From contig CAJUPG010000029.1 of assembly GCA_910588455.1 (NCBI GenBank), positions 1-21,577 of the forward strand: DNA of 21,577 nucleotides. The letters run 5' to 3'. The DNA is from an uncultured Oscillospiraceae bacterium (lineage in GTDB: Bacteria; Bacillota; Clostridia; Oscillospirales; Oscillospiraceae). The notes under the pieces are model-generated. The model was not told the origin of the DNA and made no database searches. It saw only the letters and a program-made list of their open reading frames with translations. Positions 7,618-15,972 of this stretch are shown piece by piece. Numbering within the stretch: position 1 is the stretch's first letter; every line of letters begins with the position of its first letter. A program made the translations under genes and the position numbers.

Positions 7618-9162
7618 ATGCCAACACGCGGAATGTATACCACGGTTACCGAAATCCGCCGCCGGGTGTTCACCGAAGTGGCCCGGCTGTCCTATGAGGG
7701 CAACGATTACGCCCGGGAGCTGCCCCGGCTGCCCTACAAGATCGTCCCCGGCGAGGTGGGGCTGCACCGAAACAACATTTTCCTGGAGCGGGCCATCGTC
7801 TCCGAGCGCATCCGGCTGGCCATCGGTCTGCCCCTGCGCCCCCTGGACGAGCAGGCTCCCGTCAGCGCCGGCATTGAAAACAGCATCATTACCTCCAAAT
7901 ACTACGATCCCCCCCTGATTAACATTATCAAATTCGCCTGCAACGCCTGCCCGGAGAAGATCGTGCGGGTGACCGAGATGTGCCGGGGCTGTCTGGCCCA
8001 CCCCTGCGTGGAGGTGTGCCCCAAGGACGCGCTGAGCTTCCAGCCCGGCGGCCGCACCAAGATTGACCAGGACAAGTGCATCAAGTGCGGCAAGTGCGTG
8101 GAGGTCTGCCCCTACCACGCCATCGTCAAGAGCGAGCGCCCCTGCGCCGCCGCCTGCGGCATGAACGCCATCACCTCTGACAGCCTGGGCCGGGCCAAGA
8201 TCGACCAGGACAAGTGCGTGTCCTGCGGTATGTGCCTGGTGCGCTGCCCCTTCGGCGCCATTGTGGACAAGGGCCAGATCTTCCAGCTGGTTCAGAGCCT
8301 GCGCAACGGCGAAAAAGTCATCGCCATCGTGGCCCCCGCCTTCGTCAGCCAGTTCCCCGGCCTCACCCCCGACAAGATCAAGGCCGCCATGCGGGAGCTG
8401 GGCTTTGCCGACACGGTGGAGGTAGCCGTGGGCGCGGACCTGTGCACCCTTGAGGAAGCCAAGGACTTCCTGAACGAGGTCCCCTACGAGATCCCCTTTA
8501 TGGCCACAAGCTGCTGCCCCAGCTGGAGCGTGATGGCCAAGAAGATGTTCCCCGGCATGGCGGACAACATCAGCATGGCCATGACCCCCATGGTCCTCAC
8601 CGCCCGTCTGCTGAAAAAGCAGCATGAGGGGGAGGAAATCAAAATCTGCTTCGTGGGTCCCTGCGCCGCCAAAAAGCTGGAGGCCAGCCGCCGGACCATC
8701 CGCAGCCACGTGGATTTTGTGGTGACCTTTGAAGAGCTGATGGGTATGTTCGAGGCCCGGGAGGTGGACTTTGAGACCCTGGAGCCCCTCCCCGGCGACG
8801 AGCTCAACGCCGCCACGGCCGCGGGCCGGGGCTTTGCCACCAGCGGCGGCGTGGCCCAGGCAGTGGTGGACGCCATCCACTCCTACAACCCGGACCTGGA
8901 GGTCAAGGTTGCCAGCGCCCAGGGCCTGGCTGAGTGCAAAAAGCTGCTGATGATGGCCCGGGCCGGCAAGTACGACGGTTATCTGCTGGAGGGCATGGCC
9001 TGTCCCGGCGGCTGTATGGGCGGCGCGGGCACCCTGGCGGAGCCCGCAAAGGCCATCGCGGCCCTGAAAAAATACACCGCGGAGGCGGAGATCAAAAACG
9101 CGGTGGACACCCCGTTTAAAAATGACCTGAGCCTTTTGGAAGAGGCGAAAATGAACCAGTAA
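7618..9162 (+). CDS. [FeFe] hydrogenase, group B-like, monomeric
   Basis: The product is a cytoplasmic iron hydrogenase that would interconvert protons and H2 with ferredoxin-type electron transfer. Of 514 residues, about 105-215 form the Fe-S relay: a Cys-rich segment from C108 to C134, then two ferredoxin-type clusters (CIKCGKCVEVCP, 154-165; CVSCGMCLVRCP, 200-211). The H-cluster domain has all three signatures: TSCCPSW (297-303), FVGPCAAKK (345-353) and EGMACPGGCMGG (458-469), so catalytic cysteines C299, C300, C349, C462 and C466 are present. There is no N-terminal [2Fe-2S] or NuoG-like domain, which fits the group B class rather than the bifurcating HydABC. The start at 7618 has AAGGAG 11 bases upstream. 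Maturases HydEFG are not in the window. The physiological direction is unknown. Confidence 0.9.
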   Translation: MPTRGMYTTVTEIRRRVFTEVARLSYEGNDYARELPRLPYKIVPGEVGLHRNNIFLERAIVSERIRLAIGLPLRPLDEQAPVSAGIENSIITSKYYDPPLINIIKFACNACPEKIVRVTEMCRGCLAHPCVEVCPKDALSFQPGGRTKIDQDKCIKCGKCVEVCPYHAIVKSERPCAAACGMNAITSDSLGRAKIDQDKCVSCGMCLVRCPFGAIVDKGQIFQLVQSLRNGEKVIAIVAPAFVSQFPGLTPDKIKAAMRELGFADTVEVAVGADLCTLEEAKDFLNEVPYEIPFMATSCCPSWSVMAKKMFPGMADNISMAMTPMVLTARLLKKQHEGEEIKICFVGPCAAKKLEASRRTIRSHVDFVVTFEELMGMFEAREVDFETLEPLPGDELNAATAAGRGFATSGGVAQAVVDAIHSYNPDLEVKVASAQGLAECKKLLMMARAGKYDGYLLEGMACPGGCMGGAGTLAEPAKAIAALKKYTAEAEIKNAVDTPFKNDLSLLEEAKMNQ

Positions 9163-9176
9163 TTGAGAGGAGCTTC

Positions 9177-10034
9177 ATGAAAGGAATCGTATTGGCCGCC
9201 GGAAAGGGGACCCGGCTGTACCCCATGACCAAGCCGGTGTGCAAGCCCCTGCTTCCGGTGTACGACAAGCCCCTGATTTATTACCCCCTGGCCATTCTGA
9301 TGCAGGCGGGTATTTCGGAAATCCTGATTATCGTCCCCCCCGGCGAAGTGGAGACCTTTACCGCCCTGCTGGGCCGGGGGGAGCAGTTCGGCCTGCAAAT
9401 CTCCTACGCGGAGCAGCCGGTGGCCCGGGGCATCGCCGACGCCCTGCTCATTGGCCGGGAGTTCGTGGGAGAGGACCGGGTATGCCTGGTGCTGGGGGAC
9501 AATATCTTCTACGCGCCCACCCTGGGGGCGACCTTGAAAAAGGCCGCCGCCCAGGAGAAGGGGGCTACCGTGTTCGGCTGCTGGGTGGAGGACCCCCGCC
9601 CCTTCGGCGTGGTGGAGTTCGATGAGGGGGGCAAGGCGATCTCCATTGAGGAGAAGCCCCGGTATCCCAAGTCCAACTACATTATTCCCGGCCTGTATTT
9701 CTACGACAACCAGGTAATGGAGATTGCCGGCAGCCTCCAGCCCTCCGCCCGGGGAGAGCTGGAGATCACCGATGTAAACCGGGAGTACCTCAACCGGGGG
9801 AGCCTGCACGTGGTCCCCCTGGAACGCAGCTTTACCTGGCTGGACGCGGGCACCGCTGATTCTCTGCTGGTGGCCGGCCAGACCATTAAGGAGATTCAGG
9901 ACACCACCGGGCGCTATGTGGGCTGTCTGGAGGAGTTGGGTCTCTATGAGGAGTGGATCAGCGAAGAGCAGGTCCACGCCACCGGGCGGGAACTGGGGAT
10001 GACGCTGTATGGAAAATATCTGCAATGTCTCTAA
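9177..10034 (+). CDS. rmlA: Glucose-1-phosphate thymidylyltransferase (RmlA-like)
   Basis: RmlA joins glucose-1-phosphate and dTTP to give dTDP-glucose, the first step toward dTDP-rhamnose and related sugars. The 285-residue product has the family length. It shows the nucleotide-binding signature LAAGKGTRLYPMTKP (6-20), the metal Asp in LGDNIFY (D108), EEKPRYPKSN (158-167) with the uridyl/thymidyl-transferase EKP motif, and WLDAGT (221-226). The ATG at 9177 follows GAGAGGAG, and the gene is only 14 bases after the hydrogenase stop, so co-transcription is likely. Its last 26 bases overlap the next gene. No rmlB, C or D is nearby, so it is an orphan in this context; sugar specificity (dTTP versus UTP) cannot be fixed from the sequence alone. 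Confidence 0.88.
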   Translation: MKGIVLAAGKGTRLYPMTKPVCKPLLPVYDKPLIYYPLAILMQAGISEILIIVPPGEVETFTALLGRGEQFGLQISYAEQPVARGIADALLIGREFVGEDRVCLVLGDNIFYAPTLGATLKKAAAQEKGATVFGCWVEDPRPFGVVEFDEGGKAISIEEKPRYPKSNYIIPGLYFYDNQVMEIAGSLQPSARGELEITDVNREYLNRGSLHVVPLERSFTWLDAGTADSLLVAGQTIKEIQDTTGRYVGCLEELGLYEEWISEEQVHATGRELGMTLYGKYLQCL

Positions 10035-11931
10035 GCGGCGTGTGACCCGCTGGCTGGCCGTCCTTCTGGCCCTGATGCTGGCGGCTGTACTGTTTGCCGC
10101 CGGGGCGGAGGGGGGCAGCAAGACCACCACCGTGCTGTTTACCCACGACCTCCACTCCCACTTCCTGCCCCAGCGAGACAGCCAGGGCGGGGAGTCGGGG
10201 GGCTACGCCCGGCTGAAAACCGCCATCGATCAGGAAAAAACCAAAAATCCCCGGGCTCTTCTGGTGGACGGGGGGGACTTCTCCATCGGTTCCCTGATTC
10301 AAACCCTCTACACCACCCAGGCCCCGGAGCTGCGGACCATGGGAGCCCTGGGGTACGACGCGGCCACCGTGGGCAACCATGAGTTTGACCATGAGGGGAC
10401 CGGCTTTGCCAGTATGCTCCGGGCGGCCTCCGCCAGCGGCGACAAGCTGCCCGCGCTGCTGCTGTCCAACTATCAGCCCGCTGAGGACAACCCGGACCGG
10501 CTGGATATCCAGCGGGCGATGGCCGCCGGCGGGGTCCGGCCCTATATGCTCCTGGAGCGGGGAAACGTCACCTACGGCATTTTCGGCGTGATGGGGAGGG
10601 ACTCGGACGCCTGCGCGCCCTCCTCCGGCTTTGTGCTGGAGGACCCGGCGGACGCCGCCCAGCGGTGCGTGGACGCGCTGAAGGAGCAGGGCGCCCAGTT
10701 TATCATTGCCCTGTCACACAGCGGCACCAGCAGTAAGCGCAGCGCTTCGGAGGACGAGCAGCTGGCCAAAAAGGTGGAGGGCATCGACCTGATTGTCTCC
10801 GGCCACACCCATACCACCCTGGAGCAGCCCATTGTGGTGGGGGATACCTATATTGTCTCCGCCGGGCCCTACTGCCAGAATTTGGGCAGCATCACCCTGT
10901 CCTGGGATGAAGAGGGGAACAAAACACTGGTGGACTACCATCTGGTTCCCATTGACAAGACCCTGAAACCGGACCCGGATGTGGAGGAGCTGGTGGAGCA
11001 GTGGAAAAACCAGGTGAGCGGCACCTATCTGGGGGCCTACGGCCTGAGCTACGACCAGGTGCTCACCCGCAGCGGCTTTGACCTGCCTCTGCCGGAATCC
11101 GGCGTACAGAAGGGCAGCGCGCTGGGAGAGCTGGTGGCGGACGCCTTTTTGTGGGCGGCCCAGCAGGAGCTGGGGGAGGAGGAGCCCCTTGTGGCCATCA
11201 CCGCCGACGGCGTGCTGCGGGCCCCCCTGTATCAGGGGAAGATTACCACCTCCATGGTCTTTGACGTGCTGTCAATGGGGGTGGGCCAGGACGGGACCTC
11301 CGGCTTCCCCCTGGTGACCTGTTATTTGACCGGCGCGGAGCTGAAGGCGGTGGCGGAGGTGGACGCGTCCGTCACCCCGCTGATGCCGGCGGCCCAGCTG
11401 TATATGGCCGGGATGGACTATTCCTTCAACGTCCACCGGATGTTCTTTAACCGGGTGACCCGGTGCCGGCTGTGGGGGGACGCTTCTCAGCTGGAGGATG
11501 GTAAGCTCTACCGGGTGGTAAGCGGTATGTATTCCGCCCAGATGCTGGGCACCGTGAAAGAAAAATCCATGGGCTTTCTGTCCCTCACCCCAAAGGATGC
11601 CCAGGGGGAGCCCATTACCGATTTCACCCAGCATATTCTCTACGACAGCCGGGGCAGCGAAATCAAGGAGTGGTATGCCCTGGCGTCTTATCTGGCCCAG
11701 TTCGGCGACGACGGACTGCCCCAGCAATATGCCCAGCCCGATGGCCGCAAGGCCGTTAGCCATAGCTGGAACCCCATTGAACTGGTCAAAAGCCCCAACT
11801 GGATCACCCTGGTCACCGTACTGGTACTGGCGGTGGTGGTTCTGCTGGCCGCCCTGGCGGTGCGGCAGATTCTGCGGGCCAAGCATCGCCGGCGGTATGG
11901 GAAGCGCAAAAACCGCTTTTTCAAGCGGTAG
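10009..11931 (+). CDS. Membrane-anchored 5'-nucleotidase / UshA-family metallophosphatase
   Basis: UshA/YfkN-type enzymes dephosphorylate nucleotides or cyclic nucleotides outside the cell using two metal ions. The 640-residue product begins with a signal sequence (basic KRR, then a hydrophobic stretch to about residue 31). The metallophosphatase domain shows THDLHSH (D47, H49), DGGDFS (D90), GNHEFD (123-128), a later SHSG and GHTHTT. The C-terminal nucleotidase domain is marked by GSALGELVADAFLWA and ITADGVLRAPL. Unlike secreted homologues, it ends with a membrane segment (about 599-619) and a strongly basic cytoplasmic tail, so it is predicted to stay on the outer face of the membrane. The ATG at 10009 lies inside the end of rmlA; an alternative GTG at 10042 has no ribosome site. 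It is followed by nfnA after 30 bases. Confidence 0.88.
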   Translation: MENICNVSKRRVTRWLAVLLALMLAAVLFAAGAEGGSKTTTVLFTHDLHSHFLPQRDSQGGESGGYARLKTAIDQEKTKNPRALLVDGGDFSIGSLIQTLYTTQAPELRTMGALGYDAATVGNHEFDHEGTGFASMLRAASASGDKLPALLLSNYQPAEDNPDRLDIQRAMAAGGVRPYMLLERGNVTYGIFGVMGRDSDACAPSSGFVLEDPADAAQRCVDALKEQGAQFIIALSHSGTSSKRSASEDEQLAKKVEGIDLIVSGHTHTTLEQPIVVGDTYIVSAGPYCQNLGSITLSWDEEGNKTLVDYHLVPIDKTLKPDPDVEELVEQWKNQVSGTYLGAYGLSYDQVLTRSGFDLPLPESGVQKGSALGELVADAFLWAAQQELGEEEPLVAITADGVLRAPLYQGKITTSMVFDVLSMGVGQDGTSGFPLVTCYLTGAELKAVAEVDASVTPLMPAAQLYMAGMDYSFNVHRMFFNRVTRCRLWGDASQLEDGKLYRVVSGMYSAQMLGTVKEKSMGFLSLTPKDAQGEPITDFTQHILYDSRGSEIKEWYALASYLAQFGDDGLPQQYAQPDGRKAVSHSWNPIELVKSPNWITLVTVLVLAVVVLLAALAVRQILRAKHRRRYGKRKNRFFKR

Positions 11932-11961
11932 ACCCTATTTGTTAGTTTGAGGAGGATCAAT

Positions 11962-12810
11962 GTGAAGCAGTATCAAATTGTCAACAAAAAGGTGCTCACG
12001 CCGGAGATCAGCCAGATTTCCGTCTACGCGCCTCTGGTGGCGGCCAAGGCAAAGCCGGGCCAGTTCATCATCCTGCGGGTCAGCGAGGAGGGCGAGCGCA
12101 TCCCCCTGACCATCTCCAGCGCCAAGGACGGCCTGGTCACCGTAATCTATCAGAAGATCGGCGGCACCACGCTGGCCCTGGACCAGCTGAACCAGGACGA
12201 CTGCCTCCAGGATTTCGTGGGCCCTCTGGGCGTTCCCACCCACGTGGAGGACCTGGGCCGGGTGGCGGTGCTGGGCGGCGGACTGGGCTGCGCCATCGCG
12301 CTGCCTGTGGCCCGGGGACTGCATCAGGCCGGCAACCAGGTGGATTTGATCGGCGGCTTTAAGACAAAGGACATCGTGATTCTTGAGGACGAGATGAAGG
12401 AGGCCTGCACCGACCTGCACATCTGCACCGACGACGGCACCTATGGCTATCACGGCTTTGTCACCGGCAAGCTGGAGGAGCTGATCGCCAGCGGCGTGAA
12501 GTTTGACCACGTGTTTGCCATCGGCCCCCTGCTTATGATGAAGTTTGCCTGTAAGCTGACGGAGAAGTACAACATCCCCACCACCGTCAGCATGAACCCC
12601 ATCATGATCGACGGCACCGGTATGTGCGGCTGCTGCCGGCTCACGGTGGGGGGCGAGGTGAAGTTCGCCTGTGTGGACGGTCCGGATTTTGACGGGCATA
12701 AGGTGGATTTCGACGAGGTGATTGCCCGGAACGCCACTTACAAGGAGTTTGAAGCCAAGGCGAAGGAGAAGCATACCTGCCGCCTGGGAGGAGGTGCCAT
12801 GAATGGCTAA
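11962..12810 (+). CDS. nfnA: NfnA: ferredoxin-NADP+ oxidoreductase, FAD/[2Fe-2S] subunit
   Basis: NfnA is the small subunit of the NADH-dependent reduced ferredoxin:NADP+ oxidoreductase, a cytoplasmic flavin-based electron-bifurcating enzyme. The 282-residue product has the ferredoxin-reductase fold: FAD-binding RIPLTISS (46-53), a nucleotide-binding GGGLGCAIALP (105-115), and near the end DGTGMCGCCR (217-226) with C237 in KFACVDG. In known NfnA the [2Fe-2S] cluster is held by one Asp and three Cys, and D217, C222, C225 and C237 fit. The start is GTG at 11962: GAGGAGG lies six bases upstream, whereas the ATG at 11960 is out of frame. It overlaps nfnB by eight bases. It resembles PyrK/HydG-type reductases, but the pairing with nfnB settles the role. 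Confidence 0.92.
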   Translation: MKQYQIVNKKVLTPEISQISVYAPLVAAKAKPGQFIILRVSEEGERIPLTISSAKDGLVTVIYQKIGGTTLALDQLNQDDCLQDFVGPLGVPTHVEDLGRVAVLGGGLGCAIALPVARGLHQAGNQVDLIGGFKTKDIVILEDEMKEACTDLHICTDDGTYGYHGFVTGKLEELIASGVKFDHVFAIGPLLMMKFACKLTEKYNIPTTVSMNPIMIDGTGMCGCCRLTVGGEVKFACVDGPDFDGHKVDFDEVIARNATYKEFEAKAKEKHTCRLGGGAMNG

Positions 12811-14185
12811 TTTGCAGACAACCAAGACCCCCATGCCGGAGCAGGAAGCCAATGTCCGGAATGGCAATTTTCTGGAGGTAGCCCTGGGCTACACCCTGGA
12901 GCAGGCCCAGAACGAGGCCCAGCGGTGCCTGAACTGTAAGAACAAGCCCTGTGTCAGCGGCTGCCCGGTGGGGATTCCCATCCCGGACTTTCTGGCCAAG
13001 GTGGCGGAGGGCGACATTGCCGCCGCTTATGGGATTTTGTCCAACGCCAACGCCCTGCCCGCCATCTCCGGCCGGGTTTGCCCCCAGGAGAGCCAGTGCG
13101 AGGGCAAGTGTGTGCGGTGCAATAAGGGCGACAGTGTGGGCATCGGCCGGGTGGAGCGCTTTGTGGCCGACTGGGCTGCGGAGAACGGCGTGTCCAACGT
13201 GGCGACTGCCCCCAAGAACGGCCATAAGGTCGCGGTCATCGGCTCCGGCCCTGCCGGCCTGACCTGCGCCGGGGAACTGGCCCGGATGGGCTACGCCGTC
13301 ACGGTATTCGAGGCCTTCCATACCCCCGGCGGTGTGCTCAGCTACGGCATCCCCGAGTTCCGTCTCCCCAAGGCCATCGTCAAGCGTGAGGTGGCCAACC
13401 TGGAGAAGATGGGCGTGGAAATTCAGCTGAACATGGTCATCGGCAAGGTTTTGACCATCACCGAGCTGTTTGACATGGGCTTTGAGGCGGTGTTCATCGG
13501 CTCCGGCGCGGGCCTGCCCATGTTCATGAAGATTCCCGGCGAGTCCCTGGTGGGCGTGTACTCCGCCAACGAGTATTTGACCCGGATCAACCTGATGAAA
13601 GCCTATAAGCCCGACAGCGACACCCCGGTACTGCACAACAAGAAGGTGGCGGTGGTCGGCGGCGGCAACGTGGCCATGGACGCGGCCCGCTGCGCCAAGC
13701 GCATGGGCGCGGAGGTGCACATTGTTTACCGCCGGGGCGAGGAGGAGCTGCCCGCCCGTTTGGAGGAGATCCACCACGCCAAGGAAGAGGGTATTATCTT
13801 TGACCTGCTGACCAACCCGGTGTGCATTGAGGGCGACGAGAAGGGCTGTGTGTCCTCCATCACCTGCATCCGGATGGAGCTGGGTGAGCCTGACGCCTCC
13901 GGACGCCGCCGCCCGGTGGAGATTCCCGGCAGCGAGTTTAAGATGGAAGTGGACGCGGTGATCATGTCCCTGGGCACCCAGCCCAACCCCATGAGCTACG
14001 ACGGCACCCCCGGTCTGGAAAAGACCCGGAAGGGCTGCGTCCAGGCGGACGACCACGGCCACACCTCCTGCGATAACATTTTTGCCGGCGGCGACGCGGC
14101 TACCGGCGCGGCCACGGTGATTCTGGCCATGGGCGCAGGCAAGAGCGCGGCCAAGTCCATCGACGCGTACATCAAGAGCAAATAA
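12803..14185 (+). CDS. nfnB: NfnB (GltD-like): ferredoxin-NADP+ oxidoreductase large subunit
   Basis: NfnB carries the bifurcating FAD and two [4Fe-4S] clusters of Nfn, related to glutamate synthase small subunit. The 460-residue product has the N-terminal Cys clusters C42, C45, C50, C54 and C93, C99, C103, C106, the first FAD dinucleotide-binding motif GSGPAG (147-152), the NADP-binding motif GGGNVAMDAA (286-295) and the C-terminal FAD motif GGDAATGAATVIL (about 427-440). All are in the expected order and length. It overlaps nfnA by eight bases, with GGAGGAGG before the ATG at 12803. A GltD function is less likely, as no large glutamate synthase subunit is nearby. The terminator begins 16 bases after the stop, ending the operon. 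Confidence 0.93.
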   Translation: MANLQTTKTPMPEQEANVRNGNFLEVALGYTLEQAQNEAQRCLNCKNKPCVSGCPVGIPIPDFLAKVAEGDIAAAYGILSNANALPAISGRVCPQESQCEGKCVRCNKGDSVGIGRVERFVADWAAENGVSNVATAPKNGHKVAVIGSGPAGLTCAGELARMGYAVTVFEAFHTPGGVLSYGIPEFRLPKAIVKREVANLEKMGVEIQLNMVIGKVLTITELFDMGFEAVFIGSGAGLPMFMKIPGESLVGVYSANEYLTRINLMKAYKPDSDTPVLHNKKVAVVGGGNVAMDAARCAKRMGAEVHIVYRRGEEELPARLEEIHHAKEEGIIFDLLTNPVCIEGDEKGCVSSITCIRMELGEPDASGRRRPVEIPGSEFKMEVDAVIMSLGTQPNPMSYDGTPGLEKTRKGCVQADDHGHTSCDNIFAGGDAATGAATVILAMGAGKSAAKSIDAYIKSK

Positions 14186-14200
14186 GCGAGAATCGGAGCA

Positions 14201-14226
14201 GGGCGGCCCTATGGGCCGCCCTTTTT
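14201..14226 (+). terminator. Intrinsic terminator of the hydrogenase-nfn operon
   Basis: A perfect 9-bp GC stem (GGGCGGCCC / GGGCCGCCC) with a three-base loop is followed by TTTTT. It lies 16 bases after the nfnB stop, so the operon very probably ends here. Confidence 0.9.
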
Positions 14227-14310
14227 GTAGTTCTGCACTGTTTTGTCAAAAATCCCCCGTAAATCTCTGCGGATTCTGGTATTTTTTCGGTATCCCTTCT
14301 ATTTTTCCTA

Positions 14311-14319
14311 TGTTATAAT
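14311..14319 (+). promoter_or_regulatory. Extended -10 promoter of the symporter gene
   Basis: TGTTATAAT is a perfect -10 hexamer with extended TGn, 45 bases before the ATG at 14364. The -35 position is weak. The 178-base gap between the nfnB stop and this gene otherwise holds only the terminator and an AT-rich stretch; no riboswitch or ORF is evident. Confidence 0.5.
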
Positions 14320-14363
14320 GGTATGGTCTATTATTATATGGAGTTGAGAGGGGAAAGAATTTT

Positions 14364-15884
14364 ATGGCACAGACATTGATTCTACTCGCCATAGCGGTCT
14401 ATCTGGGTTTCATGATTTGGATCGGCTGGCGGTATTCCAAGAAAAACGACACGGTGGACGACTTCTACCTGGGGGGCCGGAAGCTGGGTCCCTTCGTCAC
14501 GGCCATGAGCGCCGAGGCGTCGGATATGTCATCCTGGCTGCTGATGGGCCTGCCTGGTGTAGCCTATCTCACCGGTCTGGCGGAGGCCAGTTGGACCGCC
14601 ATCGGTCTGGCTGTCGGCACCTATTTGAACTGGCTGATTGTGGCCAAGCGCATCCGCCGGTACTCCCACCAGCTGGGGGCCATCACGGTGCCCCAGTTCT
14701 TCTCCAAGCGCTGGGGGGACGAGCGCAATCTGCTGTCCGCCATCGCGGCGGTGGTGATTATCATCTTTTTCATCCCCTACACCGCCTCCGGCTTCTCCGC
14801 CTGCGGCAAGCTGTTTTCCACCCTCTTCGGCGTGGACTATTTTCCCGCCATGCTGGTGTCCGCCGCGGTGATTGTGCTGTACACGGTGCTGGGGGGCTTT
14901 TTGGCCGCATCCTTTACCGACCTGATTCAGTCCATTATTATGACGGTGGCGCTGGTGGTGGTGCTGGGCTTCGGCGTGAGCCAGGCCGGGGGGATGGACG
15001 CGGTGCTGTCCAACGCCCAGTCTATGGTCGGCTATCTGTCCTTCACCAATATCCACGACCCGGCCACCGGCGGCTCCAACCCCTACAGCTTTTTGACCAT
15101 CTGCTCTCTGCTGGCCTGGGGCCTGGGCTACTTCGGGATGCCCCACATTCTGCTGCGGTTTATGGCCATTGAGGACGAGGAGAAGCTTACTCTGTCCCGC
15201 CGGGTGGCCTCCATCTGGGTGGTGATTTCCATGGCGGTGGCCATTTTCATCGGCGTGGTGGGCAGCGCCATGACCCGCGCCGGGGCCCTGGAGTCCTTGA
15301 CGGACGCGGAGACCATCATTGTGCGCATCTCCAGCCTGATCAGCCAGTACGGCCCCCTGGCCGCTCTGCTGGCGGGCGTGATTCTGGCGGGTATCCTGGC
15401 GGCGACTATGTCCACCGCCGACTCCCAGCTGCTGGCGGCGTCCTCCTCTGTGTCCCAGAACCTGGGGGCGGAGTTTTTGAAGCTGGACCTGTCCGGCAAA
15501 AAGGGCATGGTCATGGCCCGCGGCACCATGGTGGTGATCGCCCTGATTGCCGCCGTGCTGGCCCGGGACCCCAACAGCTCTGTGTTCCGGGTGGTGTCCT
15601 TCGCCTGGGCGGGCTTCGGCGCGGCTTTTGGGCCCACCATGCTCTTCGCCCTGTTCTGGAAACGCTCCAACAAGTGGGGCGCCTTGGCGGGGATGGTCAC
15701 CGGCGGCGTGATGGTCTTTGTATGGAAGTTCGCCATTGCCCCCATGGGCGGGGCCTGGGCCATTTATGAGCTGCTGCCCGCGTTCCTGTTTGCCAGCGCC
15801 GCCATCGTGGTTGTGAGCCTGCTGACCCCTGCGCCGGAGAAGGCCGTGACAGACGGCTTTGAGCGGTGCAGGGCCGGGAAATAA
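14364..15884 (+). CDS. putP: PutP-type sodium/proline symporter
   Basis: PutP imports proline with Na+ across the cytoplasmic membrane (SSS family, LeuT fold). The 506-residue product is close to the usual length and shows about 13 hydrophobic segments. Key residues are visible: DDFYLGGR in the first loop, SAEASDMSSWLLMGLPG with the conserved Asp (D54) of the Na+ site, and AATMSTADSQLL with S350 and T351 matching the Na2-site Ser-Thr pair of E. coli PutP (S340/T341). GAGAGGGG precedes the ATG at 14364. It stands alone between its own promoter and terminator. Other SSS substrates are possible, but the D54 region closely matches proline transporters. No proline dehydrogenase is nearby. Confidence 0.92.
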   Translation: MAQTLILLAIAVYLGFMIWIGWRYSKKNDTVDDFYLGGRKLGPFVTAMSAEASDMSSWLLMGLPGVAYLTGLAEASWTAIGLAVGTYLNWLIVAKRIRRYSHQLGAITVPQFFSKRWGDERNLLSAIAAVVIIIFFIPYTASGFSACGKLFSTLFGVDYFPAMLVSAAVIVLYTVLGGFLAASFTDLIQSIIMTVALVVVLGFGVSQAGGMDAVLSNAQSMVGYLSFTNIHDPATGGSNPYSFLTICSLLAWGLGYFGMPHILLRFMAIEDEEKLTLSRRVASIWVVISMAVAIFIGVVGSAMTRAGALESLTDAETIIVRISSLISQYGPLAALLAGVILAGILAATMSTADSQLLAASSSVSQNLGAEFLKLDLSGKKGMVMARGTMVVIALIAAVLARDPNSSVFRVVSFAWAGFGAAFGPTMLFALFWKRSNKWGALAGMVTGGVMVFVWKFAIAPMGGAWAIYELLPAFLFASAAIVVVSLLTPAPEKAVTDGFERCRAGK

Positions 15885-15902
15885 AATATACGCATTCATC
15901 AA

Positions 15903-15929
15903 GGGAGGCCTCACGGGCCTCTCTTTTTT
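15903..15929 (+). terminator. Intrinsic terminator of putP
   Basis: GGGAGGCC and GGCCTCTC form an 8-bp stem (one G-U pair) with a five-base loop, followed by six T. It begins 18 bases after the putP stop and ends just before the next promoter. Confidence 0.88.
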
Positions 15930-15943
15930 GCGGAAATTTCTCC

Positions 15944-15972
15944 TTGACAAAAGAGGTTTACTGTGATAAACT
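15944..15972 (+). promoter_or_regulatory. Promoter of the first blaI-M56 operon
   Basis: A perfect TTGACA (15944-15949) and TAAACT (15967-15972) are 17 bp apart, and the -10 has an extended TGA element. A strong promoter directly overlapped by an operator-like palindrome is what a repressed operon needs. Confidence 0.8.

Noticed and set aside
12641..14062. Long minus-strand open frame opposite nfnB
   Set aside because: Low-complexity His/Gly/Ala-rich translation, no start signal, and nfnB is well supported.
12801..14185. Glutamate synthase small subunit (GltD) for the nfnB gene
   Set aside because: The preceding overlapping gene encodes the NfnA partner and no large glutamate synthase subunit is present nearby.
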